A stretch of DNA of 64,000 nucleotides, from assembly GCF_030406405.1 (NCBI RefSeq), contig NZ_JAUEPL010000039.1:1-64000 (forward strand), in the 5' to 3' direction. Source of the stretch: Streptomyces ficellus. Lineage in GTDB: Bacteria; Actinomycetota; Actinomycetes; Streptomycetales; Streptomycetaceae. A program made the position numbers and the translations under genes. The notes under the pieces were generated by a model. It worked only from the letters and a program-made list of their open reading frames with translations. It was not told the origin of the DNA and did not search any database. The first letter of the stretch is position 1; each line of letters starts with the position of its first letter. Shown one piece after another: positions 50,230 through 58,419 of this stretch.

Positions 50230-51758
50230 CTGCCGGTGAGCTCGCCGCTGAGCTTGCCGTGGATGTGGGCGCTCGGCTGGTTGAGGCCCGTGATCTCGAC
50301 CGTCTTGCCGCGCTGCGCGTACCTGGTCTCGATGGCGTCCAGGGCGGCGACGGAGGACGCGTCCCAGATGTGCGCCGCGCTCAGGTCGATGACGACACGG
50401 TCGGGGTCCGTGGCGTAGTCGAACCGGCCGACGAGATCGTTGGACGAGGCGAAGAACAGCTCGCCGGTGACCCGGTACACCACCGTGGTCCCGTCGGGAT
50501 CGGTGACGGCGGTGACGTCGGCGAGGTGGGCGACACGCTTGGCGAAGACGACCATGGCGGTGACCGAGCCCACGACGACGCCGATGGCGAGGTTGTGGGT
50601 GGTGACCACACACGCGACGGTGATCACCATGACGGCGATCTCGCCGGCGGGCATACGGCGGAGGGTCTTCGGCGCGATGGAGTGCCAGTCGAAGGTCGCG
50701 AACGACACCATGACCATGACGGCGACCAGCGCGGCCATGGGAATGTCGGAGACCACCGGGCCGAAGACGATGCACAGCACCATCAGGAAGGCTCCCGCGA
50801 GAAACGTCGACAGGCGGGTGCGGGCGCCGGACACCTTCACGTTGATCATGGTCTGGCCGATCATGGCGCAGCCGCCCATGCCGCCGAAGAAGCCGGTCAC
50901 GATGTTGGCGATGCCCTGGCCGATGGACTCGCGGGTCTTGGATGAGCGGGTGTCGGTGATGTCGTCGACGAGCTTGGCGGTCATCAGGGACTCCATCAGG
51001 CCGACCAGCGCCATGGCGAAGGCGTAGGGGGCGATGGTGGTGAGGGTGTCCAGGGTGAACGGCACGTCCGGCAGGCCCGGGACGGGCAGCGAGGAGGGCA
51101 GGTCGCCCTTGTCACCGACCGTGGGGACCGCGATGCCGGCGGCGAGGGTGATGGCGGTCAGGATGACGATGGAGACGAGCGGGGCGGGGATCACGGTGGT
51201 GATCTTCGGGAAGAAGACCATCAGCGCCAAGCCGCCGGCGAGGAGGGGGTAGACGGCCCACGGCACGTCGCGCATCTCCGGGATCTGCGCCATGAAGATC
51301 AGGATGGCGAGGGCGTTGACGAATCCGACCATCACGGACCGGGGGATGAACCGCATCAGCTTCGCCACGCCGAGCGCGCCCAGCGCGACCTGGAACACCC
51401 CGGCGAGGATGACGGCGGCGATCAGATAGCCCAGGCCGTGCTCGCGGTTGAGCGGCGCGACGACCAGTGCGACGGCTCCGGTGGCGGCGGAGATCATGGC
51501 GCGGCGGCCGCCGACGATGGAGATCACCACGGCCATCGTGAACGAGGCGAACAGACCGATGGCCGGATCGACGCCCGCGATGATCGAGAACGAGATCGCC
51601 TCAGGGATGAGCGCGAGCGCGACGACCAGACCGGCCAGCACCTCGGTGCGCCACACCCGGGGATCGTTCAGCCACTGAGGACGCAGACCGCGCAGCCGCG
51701 CGGCAGGAGAGGTTACGGGAGAAGACAACGAGAAGGCACCTGTCGTACTCAGGCGCAC
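50223..51758 (-). CDS. SulP-family anion transporter with STAS domain
   Basis: 511 residues. The membrane part has about 11-12 helices (VVALALIPEAISFSIIAGV, TGFFGGMGGCAMIGQTMINV as SulP signatures), then a STAS domain from about residue 405 (VYRVTGELFFASSNDLVGRF, VIDLSAAHIWDASSVAALD). SulP proteins carry sulfate, bicarbonate or other anions. GTG at 51758 with weak ribosome site. 415 bp of non-coding DNA separate it from a divergent MerR gene. Confidence 0.92.
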   Translation of the reverse strand: MRLSTTGAFSLSSPVTSPAARLRGLRPQWLNDPRVWRTEVLAGLVVALALIPEAISFSIIAGVDPAIGLFASFTMAVVISIVGGRRAMISAATGAVALVVAPLNREHGLGYLIAAVILAGVFQVALGALGVAKLMRFIPRSVMVGFVNALAILIFMAQIPEMRDVPWAVYPLLAGGLALMVFFPKITTVIPAPLVSIVILTAITLAAGIAVPTVGDKGDLPSSLPVPGLPDVPFTLDTLTTIAPYAFAMALVGLMESLMTAKLVDDITDTRSSKTRESIGQGIANIVTGFFGGMGGCAMIGQTMINVKVSGARTRLSTFLAGAFLMVLCIVFGPVVSDIPMAALVAVMVMVSFATFDWHSIAPKTLRRMPAGEIAVMVITVACVVTTHNLAIGVVVGSVTAMVVFAKRVAHLADVTAVTDPDGTTVVYRVTGELFFASSNDLVGRFDYATDPDRVVIDLSAAHIWDASSVAALDAIETRYAQRGKTVEITGLNQPSAHIHGKLSGELTGSH

Positions 51759-52091
51759 CCCGACGACGTACGGTCGCGGTGTGCGGCGGGGAAGGGCACC
51801 GGCGAGCCCGGGCGGACACGGGCGCCCGGCGGTCGACGCGGGGCACGGCCGGCCGAAGGCCTCAAGCAGGCCCGACGCGGTGTGCGGCGAGCGGACGGGC
51901 CGCGGGCCGCGGGTCGGTGGGGGTCGTGATCAGTCAGGGGCGAAGCTTCACGGCGGGCAGGCAGCGGCGCCGGGCACCAAGGACTCGCGCACGCTCTCTC
52001 CTGCAAGGCATCGGATCTTCGCCGGGGGCACCATCGGCCCCGGCACTGCGACGGCGGGCACAGTACAAGCCGCGACCGCCACTCACTCGAA

Positions 52092-52115
52092 CTCTACCCT
52101 AACGTTAGGGTAGAG
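52092..52115. promoter_or_regulatory. 24-bp perfect palindrome, candidate MerR operator
   Basis: Two 12-bp arms (CTCTACCCTAAC and its complement GTTAGGGTAGAG) with no spacer, AT-rich, 58 bp before the merR start and 333 bp before the divergent sulP start. It is the only strong feature of the 415-bp gap 51759-52173; the sulP side is ordinary GC-rich sequence. Dyad length and place fit a MerR dimer site. Confidence 0.75.
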
Positions 52116-52173
52116 ATGCGCCAGGTGGTTGCCTGGGCACCTCAGTAGCGATCACGAACGGTAAGGCCGGCGC

Positions 52174-52584
52174 ATGGACAGCACGCATATGCAGATCGGG
52201 GAGGTCGCCGAGCGCACAGGGCTGTCTCTGCGGACGATCCGGCACTACGAGGAGACGGGCCTCGTCGTCCCCTCCGCCCGCTCCCAGGGTGGCTTCCGCC
52301 TCTACACCGAGCGGGATGTCGAGCGCCTGATGGTGATCCGCCGCATGAAGCCGCTGGGGTTCAGCCTCGACCAGATGCGCGACCTCCTTGACGCCACCGA
52401 CCGCCTGGACGCCGTGGACGGTCTCGATCCGGACGAGCGCGATGCCCTGCTGGAGCGCGTCAGCACCTACGAAAGAGCCGCCACGGAGCAGGTGGCGAAG
52501 CTGCGCACCCAGCTTCAGCGGGCTGAGGACTTCGCCCGCACCCTCGGTGAGCGCCTGAAGCGGGAGGCGGGGTCCGTGCCGTAG
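52174..52584 (+). CDS. MerR-family transcriptional regulator
   Basis: 136 residues. MQIGEVAERTGLSLRTIRHYEETGLVVPS is the MerR helix-turn-helix, followed by SQGGFRLYTERDVERLMVIRRMKPLGFSLDQM and a coiled-coil dimer helix to about 125. The C-terminus has no Cys, so a metal-sensing type is unlikely; ligand unknown. ATG at 52174, AAGG 7 nt upstream. Divergent from sulP, which may be its target together with itself. Confidence 0.9.
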   Translation: MDSTHMQIGEVAERTGLSLRTIRHYEETGLVVPSARSQGGFRLYTERDVERLMVIRRMKPLGFSLDQMRDLLDATDRLDAVDGLDPDERDALLERVSTYERAATEQVAKLRTQLQRAEDFARTLGERLKREAGSVP

Positions 52585-52649
52585 GGAAGCGGACGGTGGC
52601 AGGATGGAGGGAAGGGTGCAGAGCTGGTTGACCGGCAAGGAGGCCCGCC

Positions 52650-52994
52650 GTGGCAAGTGATCCGAGCGCCGCCGCCGTGCCGCAGACCGCGCCCGTCACG
52701 ATCACGTCGGCTGACGGGCAGCGCGCGGTTCTGGACTTCCGGGGGGCACTGGACGCGCACATGGTCCGCGAGTTGGAGGAACGGTTCGCCGACCCGCGGC
52801 TGACAGAGGCACGCACATGGGTGCTGAACATGCACAACCTCACGCGGATCGACCTGGCGTGCGCTTACGCCTTGCTCCGGGCCGCCACCATGCGCCCCGA
52901 CCCGGTCGCGATCACCGTCCGGGGGGCCAGACGGAACGTGCACCGCACGTTGCGCGAGGTGGCATTCGACGCCGTCGCCGCGTTCCAGGACTGA
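52650..52994 (+). CDS. STAS-domain protein lacking the usual phosphorylation serine
   Basis: 114 residues, a single STAS (SpoIIAA-like) domain: VTITSADGQRAVLDFRGALD, VLNMHNLTRIDLACAYALLR. Where anti-anti-sigma factors have Asp-Ser-Ser-Gly, this has Asp68-Leu-Ala-Cys71, so kinase control of the classic type is not possible. Anti-sigma antagonists normally bind HATPase kinases. GTG start 65 bp after merR, with AAGGAGG upstream; same strand, so it may be co-transcribed with merR. Confidence 0.8.
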   Translation: MASDPSAAAVPQTAPVTITSADGQRAVLDFRGALDAHMVRELEERFADPRLTEARTWVLNMHNLTRIDLACAYALLRAATMRPDPVAITVRGARRNVHRTLREVAFDAVAAFQD

Positions 52995-53147
52995 GTCCGT
53001 TACGTCACCGGGCCCGGCTGTCGGCGCCTTCGGCGGTCAGCGCAGGTGTTCAGGGCAGGTATATGGACGCGCGGCCTGGGCACTCACAGCCGTGAAAGAC
53101 CCTGCCTTGGGATGCCCGGCCCCTGATGTCCGCGTGGGAGACCGCTT

Positions 53148-54197
53148 ATGCGCGCCGTAACCGTCCGGCCCATGACCGCTCAGTCACTGGAAGTCGGGGA
53201 CGTTCCCGAGCCGGTGCCCGGCGGGGGCGAGCTGCTGGTGGCGGGGCTGGCAGTCGGGGTCTGCGGTACCGACAAGGAGATCGTGGCCGGCGAGTACGGG
53301 TGGGCGCCGCCGGGTCGGGACCGGCTGATCCTGGGCCACGAATCGCTCGGCCGGGTCCACCAGGCCCCGCCGGGCAGCGGTTTCGAGGCCGGGGACCTGG
53401 TGGTGGGGGTGGTACGGCGGCCCGATCCCGAGCCGTGCGGCGCGTGCGCACGGGGCGAGTTCGACATGTGCCGCAACGGCCACTACACCGAGCGGGGCAT
53501 CAAGGAACGCGACGGATATGCCAGTCAGTTGTGGACCGTGGAGCGTGACTACGCCGTCAAGCTGGCTCCGGGCCTGGAGGAGGTGGGGGTGCTGATGGAG
53601 CCCACCACCGTGGTCGCCAAGGCATGGGAGCAGGTGGAACGGGTCGGCGGCCGGTCCTGGTTCGAGCCGCGGAGGGCCCTTGTGACCGGGGCGGGTCCGA
53701 TCGGCCTGCTGGCCGCGCTCCTGGGCGTGCAGCGCGGACTGGAGGTGCACGTTCTGGACCGGGTCACCGCCGGGCCGAAGCCCTCTCTGGTGGCTGCCCT
53801 GGGGGCCACGTATCACAGTGAGGACGTCGGTCAGGTGACGTCCGCGCTGCGTCCCGACGTGGTGATCGAGGCGACGGGGGCGGGGCCTGTGGTCTTCGAC
53901 GCGATGGCGGGGACCGCGACCTATGGGGTCATCTGCCTCGCCGGCGTGTCCCCCAAGGGGCGGCGTCTGTCCATCGACGCCGGAAGCATCAACCGGGAAC
54001 TGGTGCTGGAGAACGACGCGGTGGTGGGCTCGGTCAACGCCAACCTGCGCCACTACCACCAGGCCGCCGACGCACTGGCCGAAGCGGACATCGCATGGCT
54101 GGAGCGGATGATCACCAGGCGGGTACCGCTGGAACGCGCCACCGAGGCTTTCGAAGCTCAGGACAACGACATCAAGGTGGTCATCACCCTGGGCTGA
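53148..54197 (+). CDS. Glucose 1-dehydrogenase-like zinc alcohol dehydrogenase
   Basis: 349 residues, medium-chain dehydrogenase. Catalytic zinc site from VGVCGTDKEIV (Cys) and LILGHESLGRV (His-Glu); structural zinc loop PEPCGACARGEFDMC (only three Cys close together plus one outside). GTG AGPIGLLAALLGV supplies the NAD(P) Rossmann motif as VTGAGPIGLLA. The overall form, KNLIMEPTTVV-like region (GVLMEPTTVVAKAW) and end (NDIKVVITLG) match archaeal/streptomycete glucose dehydrogenases. ATG at 53148, GGGAG 8 nt upstream. Confidence 0.88.
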   Translation: MRAVTVRPMTAQSLEVGDVPEPVPGGGELLVAGLAVGVCGTDKEIVAGEYGWAPPGRDRLILGHESLGRVHQAPPGSGFEAGDLVVGVVRRPDPEPCGACARGEFDMCRNGHYTERGIKERDGYASQLWTVERDYAVKLAPGLEEVGVLMEPTTVVAKAWEQVERVGGRSWFEPRRALVTGAGPIGLLAALLGVQRGLEVHVLDRVTAGPKPSLVAALGATYHSEDVGQVTSALRPDVVIEATGAGPVVFDAMAGTATYGVICLAGVSPKGRRLSIDAGSINRELVLENDAVVGSVNANLRHYHQAADALAEADIAWLERMITRRVPLERATEAFEAQDNDIKVVITLG

Positions 54198-54221
54198 AAG
54201 CTGAGCAAGAAGCCGAGTTGA

Positions 54222-54252
54222 AAGGCTCCGGTGCCGTCGGCACCGGAGCCTT
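54222..54252. terminator. Bidirectional terminator
   Basis: 14-bp perfect stem (AAGGCTCCGGTGCC / GGCACCGGAGCCTT) with a 3-nt loop between the convergent glucose dehydrogenase and SPW genes. Confidence 0.88.
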
Positions 54253-54271
54253 CCGGGTCGAGCGTGTCAGC

Positions 54272-54742
54272 TCATCGCTCCATGGCGGCGGGGCCGGGGC
54301 CTCCGCGGGCGCGTCCGCGTCCGCGGCGATCGCTCATCGCGGCCGCGGCCATGGCCAGTCCGAGCAGCAGTGCCACGGCGCCGACGATGACGTTGTTGAC
54401 CACACTGCGGGTCGTATCGACGTTACCCGCCACGACCCACGGTGAGACGATCGTCCACGCGCCGATGGCGCACGCGGCCCAGGCCATGGCGTGGGTCCGC
54501 TCGTACGCCGAGGTGAATCCGCCCATGCACAGGGCGTAGGCGATACCGGTGATCAGGTTGGTCACCGCCAGAGTGGTGAGACCGCTGAACCCGGCGATCC
54601 ATGGGGAGGCCGCCAGGTAGAGACCCGTCAGAAGACCGAGGGTCTCGACGGCCTGGCCGCGGGGAGTGCTGGTCGCCCGTTCGAACCGGGAGCGCATCTC
54701 GGCCAGATCGGGGTGTTGCTCGATGCTTGGATGAGTGGTCAT
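54272..54742 (-). CDS. SPW-repeat membrane protein
   Basis: 156 residues. Two copies of the SPW motif, AASPWIAGFSGL and TIVSPWVVAGN, in a four-helix membrane protein (helices about 34-52, 60-78, 88-104, 118-138). The C-terminus is a basic tail of Arg/Gly (DRRGRGRARGGPG). SPW proteins are common in actinobacteria; function unknown. AGGAGG is placed 9 nt before the ATG at 54742. Confidence 0.88.
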   Translation of the reverse strand: MTTHPSIEQHPDLAEMRSRFERATSTPRGQAVETLGLLTGLYLAASPWIAGFSGLTTLAVTNLITGIAYALCMGGFTSAYERTHAMAWAACAIGAWTIVSPWVVAGNVDTTRSVVNNVIVGAVALLLGLAMAAAAMSDRRGRGRARGGPGPAAMER

Positions 54743-54921
54743 CGCGGGCCCGCCTCCTGTGGAAGACTTTATCTGCCCTTTATCTCCTATATAACTCCTT
54801 TTCCGTCATTCTGGTCAACAGGCAGGTCTCCGCCGGTCACCAGCGGTCGCGACCGCCGTGGGCGCCCATGAGGCGGGACCGGGCGGCAGGATGCAACGAT
54901 CCAGGAGTCGAGACGGCAACC

Positions 54922-55115
54922 TTGAACTTCCGTGCCACCGCCATGGCCGCGGCCACCGGCGTGCTGCTCACCGCCGGTGCCGCGACCGCCCAGGCCACCG
55001 AGCACGAGCGCGGGCCCGGGCCCGGGCCCGGAACGAGGCCGTTGCGATCATCAAGAACGACCGGCTGACGCCCTCGTCCGTCGTCGACTACGTGCTGGAC
55101 GCCGACGGGACCTGA
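54922..55115 (+). pseudogene. Small secreted protein with probable frameshift
   Basis: From a TTG at 54922 one frame gives a signal peptide (NFRATAMAAATGVLLTAGAATAQA), then breaks; another frame after the GGGCCCGGGCCCGGGCCCGG run (around 55013-55033) continues as NEAVAIIKNDRLTPSSVVDY and stops at 55115. The two read well only when joined, so a slip in the G/C run seems likely. It overlaps the end of the convergent SulP gene by 28 bp. Uncertain. Confidence 0.35.
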
Positions 55116-56593
55116 ACCGCGGCTCCGGCCGGAGGCAGCATGCGTACCGGTTCCGTACCGGCGTCGTTGTGGCGCTGCGCCCAGTTCTCCAGGGCGACAC
55201 GGCACGCGTGGTCGAGGTGGCGCAGCCCCGACAGGTCCAGCTCGATCGGCCGGTCCTTCGGCAGGGCCTCCAGCTCGCCCAGGATCCTCGGCAGCCGCAG
55301 GAAGGTGGCGTTGCCGGTGATGGCCGCGACCAGACGGCCACCGGTCAGTTCCCGGACGTCCACGTGGAGGTGGGAGGTCTCCCACGCGGTCTTGCAGACC
55401 GCGAGCAGCAGGCCCAGCATCACGCCTTCGAAGAGGTTGGTGACCAGGATGGCAGTGGCGGTGATGCCGAGGATCACCGCCTCGCCCCGGTGTTCGCGCC
55501 ACAGCGGGGCCAGCTCCTTGACGGGTATGAGCTTGCAGCCGGCGTGCACCAGCACGCCGGCGAGCGCGGCGAGCGGGATGACGCCGATGGCGGCGGGCAG
55601 CAGCGCGACGAACAGCAGCAGCCACAGGCCGTGCAGGATGCGCGAGAGGGCCGTGCGGGCACCGGCCTGGACGTTGGCGGAGCTGCGGACGATGACGGCG
55701 GTCATCGGAAGCGCGCCGAGTACGCCGCAGACGGTGTTGCCGACTCCCTGAGCCATCAGCTCCTTGTCGTAGTCGGTGCGCGGCCCGTCGTGCATGCGGT
55801 CCACCGCGGCCGCGCTGAACAGGCTCTCGGCCGAGGCGATCAGGGTGAACGCGAGGACCGTGCCGATCGCCGCCACTCCGGCGAGGTCGCCGAAGTCGCC
55901 CAGGCCGGGGGGCTGGACGGCTTCCAGCAGGCCCTGCACCTCGACCTTGGCGACGGGCAGGTTGAACACGGCGACCACGGCGGTGGCGAGGGCCACCGCG
56001 ACGAGCGGGCCGGGGATCACCCGGGCCCGGGCGGGGAGCCGTGGCCACAGGACGAGAATGGCCACGGTTCCGGCGCCGATGAGGAACGCCGTGAGCGCGG
56101 TGCCGCCGGAGACGACGGAGCCCGCCAGGTCCGGCAGGCCGGCGATCTTGCCGAGGCCGCCGGACGGCTGATCGGTGTCGGCCATCGCGTACACCTGGCC
56201 GAGGATCAGGACCAGGCCGATGCCGGCGAGCATGCCCTGCACCACGGCGACGGAAATGGCCCGGAACCAGCGGCCGAACTTCAGGGCGCCGAGCAAGAGT
56301 TGGAGTAGCCCGGATACGAGGACGATGGCACCGAGCGCGCCGAGGCCGAACTCCTGGACTGCTTCGTACACCAGGACGGTCAGGCCCGCGGCGGGGCCGC
56401 TCACCTGGAGGGAGCTGCCGGGCAGGGCGCCGACGATGAGCCCGCCCACGATGCCGGTGACCAGGCCGAGTTCGGCGGGGACGCCGGAGGCGACGGCCAC
56501 GCCCACGCACAGGGGCAGGGCGACGAGGAAGACGACGAGCGACGCGAGGATGTCGCGGCGCAGCACTGAGGGGTCTTTCAACAAGGAGAACAT
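55088..56593 (-). CDS. SulP-family bicarbonate/sulfate transporter with STAS domain
   Basis: 501 residues. Membrane domain of about 11-12 helices (VFLVALPLCVGVAVASGVP, SGPAAGLTVLVYEAVQEFG typical of bicarbonate-type SulP), STAS from about residue 400 (LVAAITGNATFLRLPRI, IELDLSGLRHLDHACRVALE). A carbonic anhydrase gene lies 77 bp upstream on the same strand, so the substrate is probably bicarbonate. ATG at 56593 with AGGAA upstream. The Ser of the usual STAS phosphosite is not present (HLDHACR). Confidence 0.92.
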   Translation of the reverse strand: MFSLLKDPSVLRRDILASLVVFLVALPLCVGVAVASGVPAELGLVTGIVGGLIVGALPGSSLQVSGPAAGLTVLVYEAVQEFGLGALGAIVLVSGLLQLLLGALKFGRWFRAISVAVVQGMLAGIGLVLILGQVYAMADTDQPSGGLGKIAGLPDLAGSVVSGGTALTAFLIGAGTVAILVLWPRLPARARVIPGPLVAVALATAVVAVFNLPVAKVEVQGLLEAVQPPGLGDFGDLAGVAAIGTVLAFTLIASAESLFSAAAVDRMHDGPRTDYDKELMAQGVGNTVCGVLGALPMTAVIVRSSANVQAGARTALSRILHGLWLLLFVALLPAAIGVIPLAALAGVLVHAGCKLIPVKELAPLWREHRGEAVILGITATAILVTNLFEGVMLGLLLAVCKTAWETSHLHVDVRELTGGRLVAAITGNATFLRLPRILGELEALPKDRPIELDLSGLRHLDHACRVALENWAQRHNDAGTEPVRMLPPAGAAVQVPSASST

Positions 56594-56670
56594 GAGGGTC
56601 GGTTCCTAGCGGTGCGGTCCGCGCGGACGGCGGACGAACGGAACGGGATACGGGAGGTCCTGCGGCCGCC

Positions 56671-57255
56671 TCACAGCGGCATGAACTCTCCGTCCCGTTC
56701 CGGCCGGTGACTGCTCACCACACCGGTGTCGACCTCGTAGTACCAGGCGTGGAGCGTCAGTTGCCCCTGTTCGAGGCGCTCCGCCACAGCGGGGTAGCCG
56801 CGGAGGGTGGCGATCTGCGCCACGGCGTGCCGGCGCACGGCCTGGGCCAGGTCCTGGGTGTCCGGCGGCTCGGGTATGGAGTGGTTGAGCCAGCCGCGTA
56901 CGGCGGGGACGGCGGAGAGGTCGTCACCGCGTACGAGGGCGCCGACGGCGCCGCAGTGGGAGTGTCCGCAGACGACGATGTCGCGGACGCCGAGGACGCG
57001 GACGGCGTATTCGACGGTGGCGGCCTCGCCGCTCGGCCGTGCCAGGTCGTAGCGCGGGACGACATTGCCCGCGGTACGGAGTTCGAAGAGCTCGCCCGGA
57101 CGGGCGCCGGTGATCAGGGAGGGGATCACCCGGGAGTCGGAACACGTGATGAACAGCGCCTGAGGCGCTTGTCCGGCGGCGAGTTCGCGGAACTCCTCAG
57201 GTCGCCGGGCGACCTGGGTGGGGAACATTCGGGCGTTGTCGATCAGGGTTTTCAT
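56671..57255 (-). CDS. Beta-type carbonic anhydrase
   Basis: 194 residues. Zinc ligands and partners: ITCSDSRVIPS (Cys, Asp, Arg) and VVCGHSHCGAVGALV (His, Cys). Interconverts CO2 and bicarbonate. ATG at 57255 with GGAGG upstream. Operon with the SulP transporter 77 bp downstream: this pair is a typical bicarbonate supply unit for carboxylations in fatty acid or polyketide metabolism. Confidence 0.95.
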   Translation of the reverse strand: MKTLIDNARMFPTQVARRPEEFRELAAGQAPQALFITCSDSRVIPSLITGARPGELFELRTAGNVVPRYDLARPSGEAATVEYAVRVLGVRDIVVCGHSHCGAVGALVRGDDLSAVPAVRGWLNHSIPEPPDTQDLAQAVRRHAVAQIATLRGYPAVAERLEQGQLTLHAWYYEVDTGVVSSHRPERDGEFMPL

Positions 57256-57787
57256 GGCGGCCTGCCTCCTGCGCCGGGGTGTTGGGGCCCGGGGCGCGGT
57301 GTGGTCGGGTCAGTGTCTGGTGCGTGGGGGGTGGGTCTGAGGAACATGTCTGCGGGGTCGCCGCAGTGCCGTCGGGGCGCGCGGCACCGGGGTGCGACGC
57401 GTTTCCGATCGTGCGCCACGACGGCTACATCAACTTTGCCCGAACATTACCTTCTGATGAAAGTTCGTTTTACGCCGGGGCTCGCGACGGAGGCTGGATC
57501 CCATCGCTCCCCCCACCCTACGTGTTGCCGTCATGTTTCGGACGTGTTGATTCCCGACCACCCGTAAGGTTCTACGCATGGTGGACGTTTGAACCGTATT
57601 CGAGCACCCCTCAAGTGGCTGGTGGGAGGGGGGACGTGGGGTCCGGAGCCACGCCGGGGGAATACGTTTCGCGTCAGCGCTTGAATAACAGACCAAACCG
57701 AAAAGCTCCGCTGAATGTGCGTCAACAGGACGAGCGAGGCAATGTGGCTGCCGCACCGAACCGGAATCGAGTGAGAGGTTTCATGCC
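57256..57787. other. Long non-coding region, AT-richer in its right half
   Basis: 532 bp between divergent genes. The right part (about 57420-57780) has markedly more A and T than the rest of the window (for example TACCTTCTGATGAAAGTTCG), which suggests regulatory DNA for the carbonic anhydrase and subtilisin-inhibitor genes. No clear palindrome or gene was found; the open frames are not credible. Confidence 0.6.
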
Positions 57788-58225
57788 ATGCGGAAACTGG
57801 TAAGGCGCGCCATCGTTTGCGGTCTGGCCACAGCGGGGGTCCTCGGGCCCATGACCGTCTCGGGGGCCGCCGCGAAGGCCGCCGCGCCCGAACCGCGGCT
57901 CTACGCACCGACGGCGCTGGTGCTCACGGTCGCCCAAGGCGAGGACGCCGCGACCGCCGTACCCACGCGGGCGGTGACGCTCACCTGTACTCCGACCCCG
58001 GGTGGGACGCACCCGGCGCCGCAGCGGGCGTGTGCCGAACTGCGCCAGGCCGACGGGCGGTTCGACCGGCTGGGCGGTGACGAGGGGCGGCCCTGCATCA
58101 AGATCTACGACCCGGTCGTCGTCACGGCGGAGGGCACCTGGGAAGGCCGGCGCGTCAACTTCGAGAAGACGTACGCCAATTCGTGCATCTTGCAGTCGCA
58201 AGGGTCGGCCGTCTTCTCCTTCTGA
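57788..58225 (+). CDS. Subtilisin-inhibitor-like (SSI family) secreted protease inhibitor
   Basis: 145 residues. Signal peptide (MRKLVRRAIVCGLATAGVL onward, cut near residue 30), then the SSI fold: LYAPTALVLTVAQGEDA, TLTCTPTPGGTHPAP, ACAELRQADGRFDRL, and the reactive loop Cys103-Ile-Lys105-Ile-Tyr-Asp-Pro with VVVTAEGTWEGRRVNF after it. Four Cys make two disulfides. The P1 residue is Lys105, so trypsin-like proteases are the probable targets, unlike the Met P1 of SSI itself. ATG at 57788. Confidence 0.93.
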   Translation: MRKLVRRAIVCGLATAGVLGPMTVSGAAAKAAAPEPRLYAPTALVLTVAQGEDAATAVPTRAVTLTCTPTPGGTHPAPQRACAELRQADGRFDRLGGDEGRPCIKIYDPVVVTAEGTWEGRRVNFEKTYANSCILQSQGSAVFSF

Positions 58226-58314
58226 GCGCGCCCTCTGCGCGCGCACTTCTGAGCACGCCGGGTTTTTTGTGAACTCGGGGCGGCTCCAGGGGACTTCGCG
58301 CCGAGCCCATTCCC

Positions 58315-58349
58315 GTGGCCCGCACGGCCTTCTCCGCCGTGCGGGCCAC
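58315..58349. terminator. Strong hairpin terminator
   Basis: 14-bp perfect stem (GTGGCCCGCACGGC / GCCGTGCGGGCCAC), 7-nt loop, between the convergent SSI-like and FAD oxidoreductase genes. A T6 run follows a GC-rich stretch at 58263-58268 as well. Confidence 0.85.
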
Positions 58350-58419
58350 GCCGTGCGCGCGTTGTATACGACTGGCAGGGGCGGTGAACGGCGCAGAAGG
58401 CACGCATCCGGTCCGCGCG

